Assembly: GCF_009906955.1 (NCBI RefSeq)
Contig: NZ_CP047656.1
Location: forward strand, 1,815,501-1,879,500
From: Paraglaciecola mesophila
GTDB taxonomy: Bacteria > Pseudomonadota > Gammaproteobacteria > Enterobacterales > Alteromonadaceae
Direction of reading: 5' to 3'
Length of the DNA stretch: 64,000 nt
This document shows, in pieces, positions 8,455-17,818 of this stretch. Every line of letters starts with the position of its first letter. The first letter of the stretch is position 1. A model generated the notes under the pieces. It was not told the DNA's origin. It did not search any database and saw nothing but the letters and a program-made list of their open reading frames with translations. A program made the position numbers and the translations under genes.

Positions 8455-9253
8455 AATCTTCTCCTGTGTCTATTGTGAATGACTGCTCTGGGTCAAGTAG
8501 CGCCACCAAACGAATGCCGCAGCCGTCACCACCGGGCCAGCGCCAGGGGTAACACATGAAGGTGCACCGCTTACCGGTAATTTTGTCGATGTCACCGCCT
8601 ACGTTCTCAATGCCTGGAATACCCGCGGCTAACAGCGCTTTGTGTGAAGGCTCCCAGTGGGGAAAATCCTTCATCACATCACGGCCGGTTTCTTCTTTGT
8701 ATTCTTTAAAAAGATGATGATGCGTGGGGCCCGGCCCATGATCGACCAGCTTAGTGCCCAAAGGATGATCTAAGGCTTGTACATCAATACCTAACAGCTT
8801 AATTTTCTTCTCAACCAACCACTCTGCGCCCTCTTTATATAGGCCAGGGCTGTATTGAAAGTACTCATCATTGTCACCCAAGTTTTTGTGGCTACCGGTA
8901 TTGATAATCACTATGTCGTTTTCACGAATTTTAGGTCGTGCGTTTTCTAAATCGTCGGGCGTGACCACGCCCCACTTACCTTTGGGGATAGACACCACAA
9001 CACCTGTACCAAAGAAGCGCCAGGGTTCGAATGAGTCGATGTCAGGGGCGTTTTCCGTTACATGTATAGGGGAATCCATATGTGTTCCCCGGTGCATAAT
9101 CCCTTCCCACTCCATGACTTGGCAGCCATGCATGGCGTGAAACTGATGGCTGGTAACGGATATGCCTTTTGGGCTTGAAGGCCACTGAGGCATACCATGG
9201 CCCCAGCGGTTACTTAAATCAAAATACTGTAAACCTTTATCTGATGCTGACAT
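8441..9253 (-). CDS. Cyclase-family metal-dependent hydrolase (copy B)
   Basis: Member of the putative cyclase/kynurenine formamidase/isatin hydrolase family (PF04199 type), 270 residues. The metal-binding signature HRGTHMDSPIH is complete, and the C-terminal part has GIENVGGDIDKITGKRC and a Trp/Pro-rich PWRWPGGDGC. The family hydrolyses cyclic amides and, in some members, cyclic diketones. Start chosen at 9253 because GGAGGAG lies just upstream; the frame could run 17 codons further. Sits 16 bp behind a paralogue and overlaps the cupin gene. In context it is a candidate ring-opening hydrolase. Confidence 0.85.
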   Translation of the reverse strand: MSASDKGLQYFDLSNRWGHGMPQWPSSPKGISVTSHQFHAMHGCQVMEWEGIMHRGTHMDSPIHVTENAPDIDSFEPWRFFGTGVVVSIPKGKWGVVTPDDLENARPKIRENDIVIINTGSHKNLGDNDEYFQYSPGLYKEGAEWLVEKKIKLLGIDVQALDHPLGTKLVDHGPGPTHHHLFKEYKEETGRDVMKDFPHWEPSHKALLAAGIPGIENVGGDIDKITGKRCTFMCYPWRWPGGDGCGIRLVALLDPEQSFTIDTGEDYAGN

Positions 9254-9269
9254 AACAGCTCCTCCTGAA

Positions 9270-10076
9270 TTAATTGTCACCGGTTTCGATGCGATATTTG
9301 CCACTTGGATCTGATATGGCCATTAGGCGCACCACGCAGGCATCACCTTCATTCCAGCGCCATGGCATGGCATGAAACGTACAACGCTTGCCAGTCACTG
9401 TATTTAAGTCACCACCGACGTTTTCGATGGTCGGAATACCGTGCTTTAGCAGCAACTTATGGGCAGGTATCCAATCGGGATAGTCTTCACTGGCTTTACG
9501 CCCCGTTTCTTGCTCATATTGAGGAGCAAGGCGCTTCATGGTGGGGCCATTTCTGTGTTCACCTAAAGAGGTAGCAAGAGGGTGGTCAACTTGGGGGGTA
9601 TCCACTCCCACCATTTTGACTTTTTTATCAACTAACCACTGTGCTGCTTCTTCTGACAAACCAGGAGAGTGTCCAAAATACTCTTGGCTATCAGCGTAAC
9701 GTTGATGCCAGCCAGTATTAATAAGCACTATGTCATCCTGTTTTAGGTATTTTGCGCTTGACTCAAGGTCCTCAACGCTAATCAACTCCCATTTTGATTT
9801 CGGAATTGACAACACTATGCCCGTCCCCCAGAAGCGGTCTAGATCCAGCTCCCCCACACCTTTTCCGCCTTGAATAAGGTGGATCGGCGCATTAACGTGA
9901 GTCGAGGTGTGAAAGGTAGTTTTGAATTTTTGGCTCATTACGCCATGCTTAGCATGGTTTACTGAGCGATAAAGAATGAGTTCATCAAAACCAGGTAAAA
10001 CAGGTTGGTTATGTTCCCATGGGTGGCTCAGTTCAACGAATTGAAGGCCGGTTGTTGGTTCGGTTCGCACTGACAT
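9270..10076 (-). CDS. Cyclase-family metal-dependent hydrolase (copy A)
   Basis: Paralogue of the next gene, 268 residues with the start placed at 10076 (MSVRTEPTTG); 25 further upstream codons are open but unlike the family. Shared features are VELSHPWEHNQPVLPGF, DIVLINTGWHQRY, GVDTPQVDHPLAT and IENVGGDLNTVTGKRCTF. The metal signature is altered to HTSTHVNAPIH: Gly becomes Ser and the usual Asp becomes Asn. It may bind metal differently or act on another substrate. First gene of the six-gene operon and divergent from an SDR gene, with only 176 bp between the starts. Confidence 0.83.
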   Translation of the reverse strand: MSVRTEPTTGLQFVELSHPWEHNQPVLPGFDELILYRSVNHAKHGVMSQKFKTTFHTSTHVNAPIHLIQGGKGVGELDLDRFWGTGIVLSIPKSKWELISVEDLESSAKYLKQDDIVLINTGWHQRYADSQEYFGHSPGLSEEAAQWLVDKKVKMVGVDTPQVDHPLATSLGEHRNGPTMKRLAPQYEQETGRKASEDYPDWIPAHKLLLKHGIPTIENVGGDLNTVTGKRCTFHAMPWRWNEGDACVVRLMAISDPSGKYRIETGDN

Positions 10077-10252
10077 TTTTTTGTTCCACTTTTTCTTTGT
10101 GTGAAACGAGTATTGCACGGGCTTTTTCGCTATTCGACATAGGTGTCTCAACTATTAAAACAGTCAACGAATATAAATGGTTTTTGTTTTTGTCCTACTA
10201 AATACTAGCGCTATCGGAAAATATTTATGGCCAAAACCGAAGAGGAAAAAGC
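10077..10252. promoter_or_regulatory. Divergent promoter region, cyclase operon and SDR
   Basis: This 176-bp AT-rich gap separates two divergent transcription units of the catabolic island and should hold both promoters and any IclR-type operator. I see no convincing palindrome. GAAGAGGAAAAAGC before the ATG at 10253 is a good ribosome binding site. Confidence 0.5.
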
Positions 10253-11041
10253 ATGAAAAACACCCTTACACCCAGCGAATTATTTAGTTTGAAAGGTAAG
10301 TCTGCACTTGTGGTCGGCGCATCAGGCGCATTAGGGGGGGCTGCGGCCCATGCCTTGGCTGCAGCGGGCGCAAACCTGACATTAACCGGCTCAAATAGTG
10401 AGACGCTAAAAAGCCTAGCGCAGGGAATGGAGCACTATGGTGTTTCAATAACTGTGCACATTGGTCGCCCTGAAACACAAGACGACGCCCAACAGATGAT
10501 AAATACGGCTACACAATCTTCCCCTTTAGACATAGTAGTTTGCGCATCAGGCACCAGTGTTGTGAAACCGATTACCGATATGCAACCTGACGAGTTTGAT
10601 AAGGTCATGGATGCCAACGTTCGTCAGTCTTGGCTAGTATGTCGTGCTGCCAGCAAAGTAATGATTGAACAGAACCGTGGCGGCAAATTTATTTTGGTGT
10701 CGTCGGTTCGTGCTCATTTTGCCACCCCAGCAGGCACATCCGCCTATGGTACCTCGAAGGCCGCCATTAACATGCTAACGCGTTCATTAGCGGTTGAACT
10801 TGGCCCACACAATATTTGCGTGAACGCCATAGCCCCTACAGTATTTCGCTCTTCACTGACCAGTTGGCTGTTCGAACCCGAATCAGCCGATAAACGTCAA
10901 CAAGTGTTAAACCGAATTCCCCTTGGCAGGCTCGGTGAGCCAGAGGATTTCAACGGTATATTCATGTTCCTTGCATCTGCTGCTTCGAACTTAATCACAG
11001 GTGAAATCATCAACATAGATGGCGGCTTTTCCTGTAACTAA
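10253..11041 (+). CDS. SDR family oxidoreductase
   Basis: Short-chain dehydrogenase/reductase of 262 residues. Cofactor motif VGASGALGGAA (about 22-32), catalytic Ser in LVSSVRAHF, Tyr-x3-Lys in AYGTSKAA, and C-terminal GEIINIDGGFSCN. It shares the whole architecture and phrases such as NAIAPTVFRS and PLGRLGE with the SDR at 7.3 kb, so the two are recent paralogues or act on related intermediates. Transcribed alone, opposite to the cyclase operon, and ended by a strong hairpin. From memory, phloroglucinol reductase belongs to this superfamily, which makes either SDR a candidate ring reductase. Confidence 0.9.
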   Translation: MKNTLTPSELFSLKGKSALVVGASGALGGAAAHALAAAGANLTLTGSNSETLKSLAQGMEHYGVSITVHIGRPETQDDAQQMINTATQSSPLDIVVCASGTSVVKPITDMQPDEFDKVMDANVRQSWLVCRAASKVMIEQNRGGKFILVSSVRAHFATPAGTSAYGTSKAAINMLTRSLAVELGPHNICVNAIAPTVFRSSLTSWLFEPESADKRQQVLNRIPLGRLGEPEDFNGIFMFLASAASNLITGEIINIDGGFSCN

Positions 11042-11065
11042 TACCAATAAATAATTAACTAGTCA

Positions 11066-11096
11066 GCGGAAAGGGCAGTATCTCACTGCCCTCCGC
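11066..11096. terminator. Hairpin between convergent SDR and methyltransferase genes
   Basis: Nearly perfect stem GCGGAAAGGGCAGT / ACTGCCCTCCGC with a five-base loop, GC-rich, between convergent genes. The T-run is weak on both sides. Likely a shared transcription end. Confidence 0.6.
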
Positions 11097-11146
11097 ATCC
11101 TTTGTATTGTAAAAGCTTATATCTTGTACAAACTTGTATATCGTTC

Positions 11147-12664
11147 TTAGAGTAAAATCCCCAAACGCACTAACTCAGGCACCACCTTCGCTCTAAAGGC
11201 CGGTAAGCTTTGTTGAATGATATTCACAAACTCACCTTTGTTTAGTGGTTGCCCATTCGGGCCATGAAACGCATTGCGCAGATCGCCGAGCTTTTCCCAC
11301 GCGCTGCCAACATCGCCAATTACCAGCGCCCACAAATACAACCTATCTTTGATCGGCAACAGTAAACGAGAGCCTATGGTTGAAGAAGCAAACGGGCGCC
11401 CATGTTCAAGATGAATATCTTGTTCAAGCACAAGTCGATTCAACGCCGAGGGCATGCTAAATGCAGAGCCTTGCTTGTCTTTATTGGGCAAAGGCTGTGC
11501 CAATGAAACAATTCGTGTCGCTAACAGTTGGCTATAAAGGTGGTCTATCGTGTCATCAGTTAACCCTAACCCGCTGAAATGTTTTGTTAGCTCAGCAAAC
11601 GTCTGGCAATCTCGCCCTTTATTCAGATAGGAGATATGTGTTCGAGTGATTAACTGTGCGCCAGGAAATTGCTTTAAAATAAACGCCACGTTTTGATCGT
11701 CTAAGGCACCAGGGGCAATATAGAATCCATAGTGTTGTAAGCGCGCGGTCAGTGGTTTCGAATCTATCTGCCCGCCTTTAAGGTAAATATCTTTACGCTG
11801 GGCGACGTTCCAAGCGACATCCTGCAATAACTGCTGGCTCGCGATAGATAACTCAGTCTCTGTTTTAGGCTTGGGTAAATGAGCTGATAGCTCAGGTAAG
11901 TTATGCTGCAACCCCGCACTGCCCAAAAAGCTAAATTCTCTTATGGCTAATGATGAGATCACATCGGCGCTCCAAAGGCCATGTGGCTGCATGTTCAATA
12001 CTTCATGGGCTTCATCCGCTGCAGGGTTGGCTAAAATACTCGATAACCTTTGATTAGCCTGTTCATTTTGCTCAAAGAACTGCCCTCCCCCATCGCGAAT
12101 GGCGGATAGCAGGTGACTAGCACCGGTTAATTTATCTGCGCTGTTGCCAGTAAATTGACCTGCTAATTTCTGGATCATTTGATATAGCGGCGCAGTTTGT
12201 GCGCCCCCTGGCATGGCCGAATAATCTAGGTAGAACAGTCCGCCGAGGCGAACAAGCTGCTCAGCAGCATCAAGTAATTGCGCTTGCCGTTGTGCATCTA
12301 ACCAAGAATACACGCCACTGACAGTGCAAATATCGAACGGCTGAAAGCTTGATGGGGCTAATTTCGCAATATCTCCTTCGATAAATTGCACATTCGATAA
12401 CCCTGCTTGTCGGGCTAATTCACTTGCTTTGGCAATATGCGCTGGATTGATGTCGATACCGACAAACTCCGCTTGTGGGTAAGCGTCAGCCAGTATAGAC
12501 AAGGTATGGCCGTTGCCACATGCAATGTCTAGATAGCGAAACGAGTCATTAATGTTAACGCCGTCATACCCACATAGCATCGCTGCCGTACAAATATGCA
12601 CCGGTGTCTGCAGGGCACCAAAATCAGAGTTAAACTCTACGTCTTGGGTATATTGCGCTCCCAT
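11147..12664 (-). CDS. SAM-dependent methyltransferase with regulatory domain
   Basis: 505 residues. The N-terminal class I methyltransferase domain shows SAM motif I YLDIACGNGHTL (about 43-54) and the acidic end of strand two FVGIDINPAHI. The middle matches the so-called methyltransferase regulatory domain (about 215-300), and the C-terminal 200 residues contain an ILLPI-KDRLYLW segment. ATG at 12664 is used (GGAGTGATTTG upstream) rather than a TTG one codon earlier. Third gene of a TonB receptor-sulfatase-methyltransferase unit, 44 bp after the sulfatase. Substrate unknown; O-methylation of an imported phenol is possible, as is an unrelated protein target. Confidence 0.8.
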   Translation of the reverse strand: MGAQYTQDVEFNSDFGALQTPVHICTAAMLCGYDGVNINDSFRYLDIACGNGHTLSILADAYPQAEFVGIDINPAHIAKASELARQAGLSNVQFIEGDIAKLAPSSFQPFDICTVSGVYSWLDAQRQAQLLDAAEQLVRLGGLFYLDYSAMPGGAQTAPLYQMIQKLAGQFTGNSADKLTGASHLLSAIRDGGGQFFEQNEQANQRLSSILANPAADEAHEVLNMQPHGLWSADVISSLAIREFSFLGSAGLQHNLPELSAHLPKPKTETELSIASQQLLQDVAWNVAQRKDIYLKGGQIDSKPLTARLQHYGFYIAPGALDDQNVAFILKQFPGAQLITRTHISYLNKGRDCQTFAELTKHFSGLGLTDDTIDHLYSQLLATRIVSLAQPLPNKDKQGSAFSMPSALNRLVLEQDIHLEHGRPFASSTIGSRLLLPIKDRLYLWALVIGDVGSAWEKLGDLRNAFHGPNGQPLNKGEFVNIIQQSLPAFRAKVVPELVRLGILL

Positions 12665-12708
12665 CAAATCACTCCTTTTTTATCGTTATCAACACAACTA
12701 CATCTCAG

Positions 12709-14130
12709 CTACAAAGCAGTTTCTAACCAAGGCTTTCTCGTTTCTGCCTTGCGAACATTGTAGTCAAAGTGCCCATGGGCATCTAAAAACAGAGACTCTG
12801 GAGGCGGCCCTTTCGCCGCTTTAGAGGGTAAATGAGGCAGTAACGTCAGTTCAGACATTAATTGAGCCACCAACTCAGGATGATCCATTGCAACATCGCT
12901 GTGTTCGAATTCGTCTTGCATTAAATTGAACAAATGCTTATTGCCTTTGGCATCGACGATCAACTTCCACGGCCATTGGTAAACCGCTTTTTGCTTGGCG
13001 GTTCCTACTACCACTTCCCGTTGAATGGTTTTTTCATCCGTCTCTGAAAGATTGAAAAATTGGCTAACCCCATCAAAGTCATCCCCCTTATAATCTATGT
13101 TTGCCGCTTCAAGTAAAGTGGGGGCCCAATCTTGAGTGAACATAGGTTGATTCATGGTTTTGTGTTGTAGCTTTGCAGGCCAACGAATTAACACCGGCAC
13201 ACGAACACCGCCCTCATAAACACTGCCTTTTCCTCCTTGAAGTAAGCCATTGTTTGCACCTGCTTCTAAGTTTCCACCATTGTCACTCATAAATACCACT
13301 ATGGTATTCTCGGATAAACCTTGCTTATCTAATGCAGCTAACACTTCACCAATGTCTTGGTCAACGTCTGAGGTCATGTCCGCAAACACTTGTCTGTCCT
13401 TCGACTCAAAATCAGAGTAGTCGTTAATCGGGTTAGGAACATACTGTAATGGGGTATGGGGTGCACTGTACGACAAGTACATAAAGAAAGGTTTATCCCC
13501 TTTGAAATGAGTGATTTTATCAATCGCTTTTGCGGTCAATAACTCAGTAACAAAGCCTTCTTCACGAAGTGATGTATCATTGTTCTGCCAATCTAGGCCA
13601 CCAAAATAGACATGGGTATAATAGTCAATAAAGCCCCCTAAAAACCCGTAAAAGTCATCAAAACCACGGTTATGCGGCATGGCACTTCTCTTTGCCATAC
13701 CGAGGTGCCATTTTCCCACCATCCAAGTTTGATACCCCGCCTCCTGAAACCGTTCAGGCAAAGTAGTGAGATCTTCAGGTAACATGGCGTCGTTTTCCAT
13801 CGGCCCATCTATACCGAAATTAAGCGGGTTTTTGCCTGTCATCAGCGCAGCTCTTGTAGGGCTGCAAATAGGATAGGCATAACCGTGTTTAAGCGTAACG
13901 CCTTGTGATGCTAAGTTGTCGATATTTGGAGTGTGTATTTGAGAATCTAAATACCCTACATCCCCATAGCCCAAATCATCGAGTAAGATGAACAATATAT
14001 TCGGTGCACCGGCGACTTGAGTATTTTCTTGACTCGTTACCGCACCTGATGAACCAGAGTCTTGGCAGGCCTGCAGTAAAAAGGCACAGCAAAGGCCAAT
14101 TAAATAATGTGTTTTTTTCATACTTATCAT
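12709..14130 (-). CDS. Type I sulfatase, lipoprotein
   Basis: Formylglycine-dependent sulfatase (473 residues). Signal peptide with lipobox LLQAC (Cys22) predicts a lipid-anchored periplasmic or surface enzyme. NILFILLDDLGYGD supplies the metal-binding Asp pair. The modification motif CSPTR starts at Cys89, VGKWHLG follows, and FMSDNGG with a later GKGSVYEGGVRVP region completes the fold. It lies 16 bp behind a TonB receptor gene, so the imported compound is probably a sulfate ester. The exact substrate cannot be read from the sequence. A start three codons later (14121) is also possible. Confidence 0.92.
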   Translation of the reverse strand: MISMKKTHYLIGLCCAFLLQACQDSGSSGAVTSQENTQVAGAPNILFILLDDLGYGDVGYLDSQIHTPNIDNLASQGVTLKHGYAYPICSPTRAALMTGKNPLNFGIDGPMENDAMLPEDLTTLPERFQEAGYQTWMVGKWHLGMAKRSAMPHNRGFDDFYGFLGGFIDYYTHVYFGGLDWQNNDTSLREEGFVTELLTAKAIDKITHFKGDKPFFMYLSYSAPHTPLQYVPNPINDYSDFESKDRQVFADMTSDVDQDIGEVLAALDKQGLSENTIVVFMSDNGGNLEAGANNGLLQGGKGSVYEGGVRVPVLIRWPAKLQHKTMNQPMFTQDWAPTLLEAANIDYKGDDFDGVSQFFNLSETDEKTIQREVVVGTAKQKAVYQWPWKLIVDAKGNKHLFNLMQDEFEHSDVAMDHPELVAQLMSELTLLPHLPSKAAKGPPPESLFLDAHGHFDYNVRKAETRKPWLETAL

Positions 14131-14146
14131 CCAAAAATTCGCCTTA

Positions 14147-16543
14147 TTAATAAAAGCTATAGCTTAAGTTAATGCCCGCCGTACGCGGTTGGCGAAGTCT
14201 AATACTGGTGTTGTATGACATACCAGCAATTCGCCCATCAAAAAACCTAACTGCCCCTGCTGGCGAGTCTTCATCGAAGACATTATTCACAAAGAGCTCC
14301 ACAGACCACTCATCTGCACGTACGCCAGCGCGCAAATTCACTAAAGAATAAGCAGGTAAATAGTCAGTATTAATTTGCTCTACGTAGCGTTTTGAGCGGT
14401 ATTGGTAATCGGCGCGTGCATAAGCACTCAGTCCATTCTCAAGTGGAACCGTGTAAGTAGCATTCAGCGCGGCCGTATACCGAGACAACATAGGTGGTGC
14501 GTTACCGCCAATTGTGGCAGCACAATTAAAAGGTGAAGTAGACGTTGGAGCAACGCCATAATCTAACGGTATAGGTGAGCAGGCGTCGTCTTTGAACTCT
14601 AAACCGGTATACGCCAGACTGGTGCCCAAATCCAGTGCATCAAAGGGTTGCCACTGCCCTTCAAACTCAAGCCCCATCCCATCTAAATCACCGGTATTGA
14701 GAAACAATCGAGAGTAATAATCATCCGCAGTCGTTCCCTCGCTTAAGACACCATCATCTGGCGTCCAATTCGCCGTGGCGGGTTGCACATAGCCTTCCCA
14801 GTCCAAATAATAGGCCGCTAGCGAATAACGCAAATTATGCTCACGAATATTGCCTTTAATACCCAATTCATAACTGAGAATTTCTTCTTCTTCGTAAGTT
14901 TGAAATGCTTCTAAGTCATAGTTTTCTTCATCCGCTGTTTGCACCAAAATTGGATCGAGGGCATTGGCGTTGAAGCCCGCTGGATTTGTTCCCCGAGCGA
15001 CTTGTAGATACACATTGTTCTCGTCATTTAACTCATAGCTGAGTGCAATACGAGGTTGAAAGGATTTGGTTTCACTACTAGAAGTAATATCGCTTTCTAC
15101 ACCACGAGCCGCATTCGCTGGGTATACGCTGTCAATTTCATCCGCTTGGTATCTGCCTTCAAAAGATGCCGTTAATTTATCGCTCAAGTCATAGCCAACA
15201 CTAAAGAAAACCCCAATATTCCTCGCTCCTTCTGAATACAAATCCATCACGGCACCCGTTGAACGGTTCGCATAAACGGTATTTAGATAATCATATTCAT
15301 ATAACGACGCCCCCACTAACCAATCAAATGACCCTTCGCTTGGTGAAGCAAGGCGCACCTCGGCGTACTTTTCATCACTTTCAGGTGAAGAGCCAACATG
15401 TATGGTTGTCACATCTGAGTAAGCATCGCGATCGAACCACGTTTCGCCTTCCTCATCGGTCGTTGCCCCCAGCGCGGTTAAGGTCATGCCGGAATCGAAT
15501 TCGATTTCAATAGAGCCCTGAATACGATCACGATCAATACGAGTGCCGGGATCAAGCACTGGATTAACAGGGTGATCGAAGTTGTAATCAAAAACCAAAG
15601 GGACAGAGTCAACTTCGCCGTTTATGACACATGCACTGCCGCCACCGTTAATAGCACATAGGCCATCGCTATCAAGCGCGTATGGTTCAAGTTGATCCAA
15701 ATTAGCGAACAACACCGCAGGATGATCATCGTCAATCTCCTGCGTTATATACATTAATTCTGCTTTAACATTTGCCGTTGGTGTATACACAAGTTTTATT
15801 GAGCCAAGTTTGTCACTAGTGCCACCAAGTTGATCACCTGATGTTGTCACCCAATCACTTGGTCCACCGTAATGTTTGCTCTCTAGGGTTGCCATCACCG
15901 CCAGTTTATCTTCGACCAATGGGCTAGACATAACCAAACTCACATCACGGGTTTCATCTGTGCCTATGGTTGCACGCCCATCAAACTCAAACTCACCGAT
16001 TGGGTCTGGGTCGCGGGTGACGTAATTAATCGCACCACCAAAAGTAGAGCGCCCAAAAGCGGCACTTTGTGGCCCGCGTAATACTTCAACATGCTCAAGT
16101 CCAGCAAAAGAGCTAATCCCTTGAGAGCCAACAACCGGCATCCCATCAATAAAGGTCGTTACTTTTGCCCGTATAGAGGAGTTTTCGGTTGAACCAACAC
16201 CGCGAATGGCTGGTTTATTGGCAATACGACTGCCATCTGCGTTGTTTTCAACCCCAGGCATCAAGGCGAATAAACTTGTAATATCACTTACTCCCGCCTT
16301 CGCCAAAGCATCACCACTCATAGCACTTAGCGACACAGGTACATCTTTAACTTCTTCACCCCTTTTACGTGCAAAAACCAATATTTTTTCAACATCCGTT
16401 TCAGTTGTACCCTGCTCTGTCACTTGACTCGTTTCTTCTTGAGCATGTGCTGTTGCAACGTGCAAACAAGGGCTTAATAGCAGCCCACAGATTGCGATAT
16501 GAAGTGGATTTTTTTTGAATTTATCATTATTTTCTAGGGTCAT
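14147..16543 (-). CDS. TonB-dependent outer-membrane receptor
   Basis: 798 residues from the ATG at 16543, which follows TTAGGAG; 7 more codons are open upstream. Signal peptide ends near ATAHAQ. A TonB-box-like stretch (VEKILVFARKR) and a plug domain (VKDVPVSLSAMSG, IRGVGSTENSS, VEVLRGPQSAAFGRSTFGG) precede a long beta-barrel ending in Phe-Tyr. No SusD-like partner or carboxypeptidase-like N-terminal extension is seen. First gene of the sulfatase-methyltransferase operon and divergent from the second dehydrogenase gene. Predicted to import the sulfated or desulfated substrate of the catabolic island. Confidence 0.92.
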   Translation of the reverse strand: MTLENNDKFKKNPLHIAICGLLLSPCLHVATAHAQEETSQVTEQGTTETDVEKILVFARKRGEEVKDVPVSLSAMSGDALAKAGVSDITSLFALMPGVENNADGSRIANKPAIRGVGSTENSSIRAKVTTFIDGMPVVGSQGISSFAGLEHVEVLRGPQSAAFGRSTFGGAINYVTRDPDPIGEFEFDGRATIGTDETRDVSLVMSSPLVEDKLAVMATLESKHYGGPSDWVTTSGDQLGGTSDKLGSIKLVYTPTANVKAELMYITQEIDDDHPAVLFANLDQLEPYALDSDGLCAINGGGSACVINGEVDSVPLVFDYNFDHPVNPVLDPGTRIDRDRIQGSIEIEFDSGMTLTALGATTDEEGETWFDRDAYSDVTTIHVGSSPESDEKYAEVRLASPSEGSFDWLVGASLYEYDYLNTVYANRSTGAVMDLYSEGARNIGVFFSVGYDLSDKLTASFEGRYQADEIDSVYPANAARGVESDITSSSETKSFQPRIALSYELNDENNVYLQVARGTNPAGFNANALDPILVQTADEENYDLEAFQTYEEEEILSYELGIKGNIREHNLRYSLAAYYLDWEGYVQPATANWTPDDGVLSEGTTADDYYSRLFLNTGDLDGMGLEFEGQWQPFDALDLGTSLAYTGLEFKDDACSPIPLDYGVAPTSTSPFNCAATIGGNAPPMLSRYTAALNATYTVPLENGLSAYARADYQYRSKRYVEQINTDYLPAYSLVNLRAGVRADEWSVELFVNNVFDEDSPAGAVRFFDGRIAGMSYNTSIRLRQPRTAGINLSYSFY

Positions 16544-16826
16544 ACATGCTCCTAAGTGCCACATTGGCTACCGTATTTAACTGACATATAGATGTAATCA
16601 ATTTGTTAAATTTAGGTTATGACCGCTTACACTTAGGGTCAATCGGGCTGTTTCAACTATTGCGACGACTTAAAAAGAATCCCCCCAGCATTTTTCCGCG
16701 CGATTACGCAAGCAATATTGAAGGTGTCTTACTATTCAAGACACCACCATTGAGTGCATTCTAGGACAAACCTACACTTATTAACGGTTTATTAACACTG
16801 TAATAATGTAAGGCAGGTAACGTTAA
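16544..16826. promoter_or_regulatory. Divergent promoter region, TonB receptor and dehydrogenase
   Basis: 283 bp between divergent starts in the centre of the IclR-associated island. It must contain two promoters and is the best place to look for IclR operators. I see AT-rich stretches but no perfect palindrome that I would call an operator. Confidence 0.45.
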
Positions 16827-17786
16827 ATGAAAAATCAAAATGCTGAACAGGTCAAGAGTGTCGCCGTAATTGGCGCAGGCATAATGGGAGAAGGCATAGC
16901 ACAGGGATTTGCTCAAGCCGGTATACAGGTTAGCGTATTTGATAATAATCACGAGGCGTTAACCAAGTGCAAACAAAATATCGCTAACAATATTGACGCA
17001 TTCATTGACTATGAATTAGTCAGTGAAAGCAAAGAGACTATCACCGCCAGAATTGAGTATTACCTTGTCAGCAACTTGGCTCAAGATCTGGCAAGCGTCG
17101 ATTATGTGATTGAAGTGCTCCCTGAGATATTACCTCTCAAACGAGACCTTTTTCAGCAGATAGATAACCTGCCAGATAATATTATTTTTGCCACAAACAC
17201 CAGCAGTATGACGGTATCTTCCATAGGGCAAGAGATGAAAAGTGCTCATCGCCTTATCGGTTTACACTATTTTAATCCTGCGCATATTATACCTGCGGTA
17301 GAGATTCATACGGGCAGTGAAACGTCAACGGATACCATAGAACTTACCCAAGCCCTTATGAGCAAAATTGGTAAAAAGCCGGTATTGGTTCGTAAAGAAA
17401 TTCCTGGCTTTATTATTAATCGACTAACAGGCGCCATGGAGCGTGAAATCGATTATTTGCTAGAGCAAGGCGTGGTATCACCAGAGGATTTAGATATAGC
17501 AGTCAAAGCCAGCTACGGTTTTAGACTAGCCTGCTTAGGCCCAATGGAAGCAGAAGACATGATAGGCCTTGATACTGCAGCTCGCGCCTCCGCGAATATT
17601 TTCCCCACCCTTAGTAATGCACTTGTGCCATCTGAACAACTCCTAGAAAAAGTGAACAAGGGAGAAACAGGAATAAAATCCGGAACCGGCTGGTATCGCT
17701 ATCCTGATGACCAAAAAGCACAAAAAGTCGCGAACAACAATCAACGCTTACTTCGACAACTACAGCTTTTTCAACAACAAAATTAA
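16827..17786 (+). CDS. 3-hydroxyacyl-CoA dehydrogenase family protein, second copy
   Basis: 319-residue NAD-dependent dehydrogenase. Rossmann motif GAGIMGEGIAQG (about 17-28), NTSSMTVSSIG, catalytic His in GLHYFNPAHIIP, and a C-terminal domain with AVKASYGFRLACLGPMEAED and GIKSGTGWYRYP. Same family as the gene at 6.4 kb but clearly diverged (for example HYFNPAH versus HFWNPPH), so they likely handle different hydroxy acids. First gene of the plus-strand unit; the FAH-family gene begins 32 bp later. Confidence 0.88.
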   Translation: MKNQNAEQVKSVAVIGAGIMGEGIAQGFAQAGIQVSVFDNNHEALTKCKQNIANNIDAFIDYELVSESKETITARIEYYLVSNLAQDLASVDYVIEVLPEILPLKRDLFQQIDNLPDNIIFATNTSSMTVSSIGQEMKSAHRLIGLHYFNPAHIIPAVEIHTGSETSTDTIELTQALMSKIGKKPVLVRKEIPGFIINRLTGAMEREIDYLLEQGVVSPEDLDIAVKASYGFRLACLGPMEAEDMIGLDTAARASANIFPTLSNALVPSEQLLEKVNKGETGIKSGTGWYRYPDDQKAQKVANNNQRLLRQLQLFQQQN

Positions 17787-17818
17787 CCTGATTTAGCCAC
17801 ATAATTGGAGAGATACCC

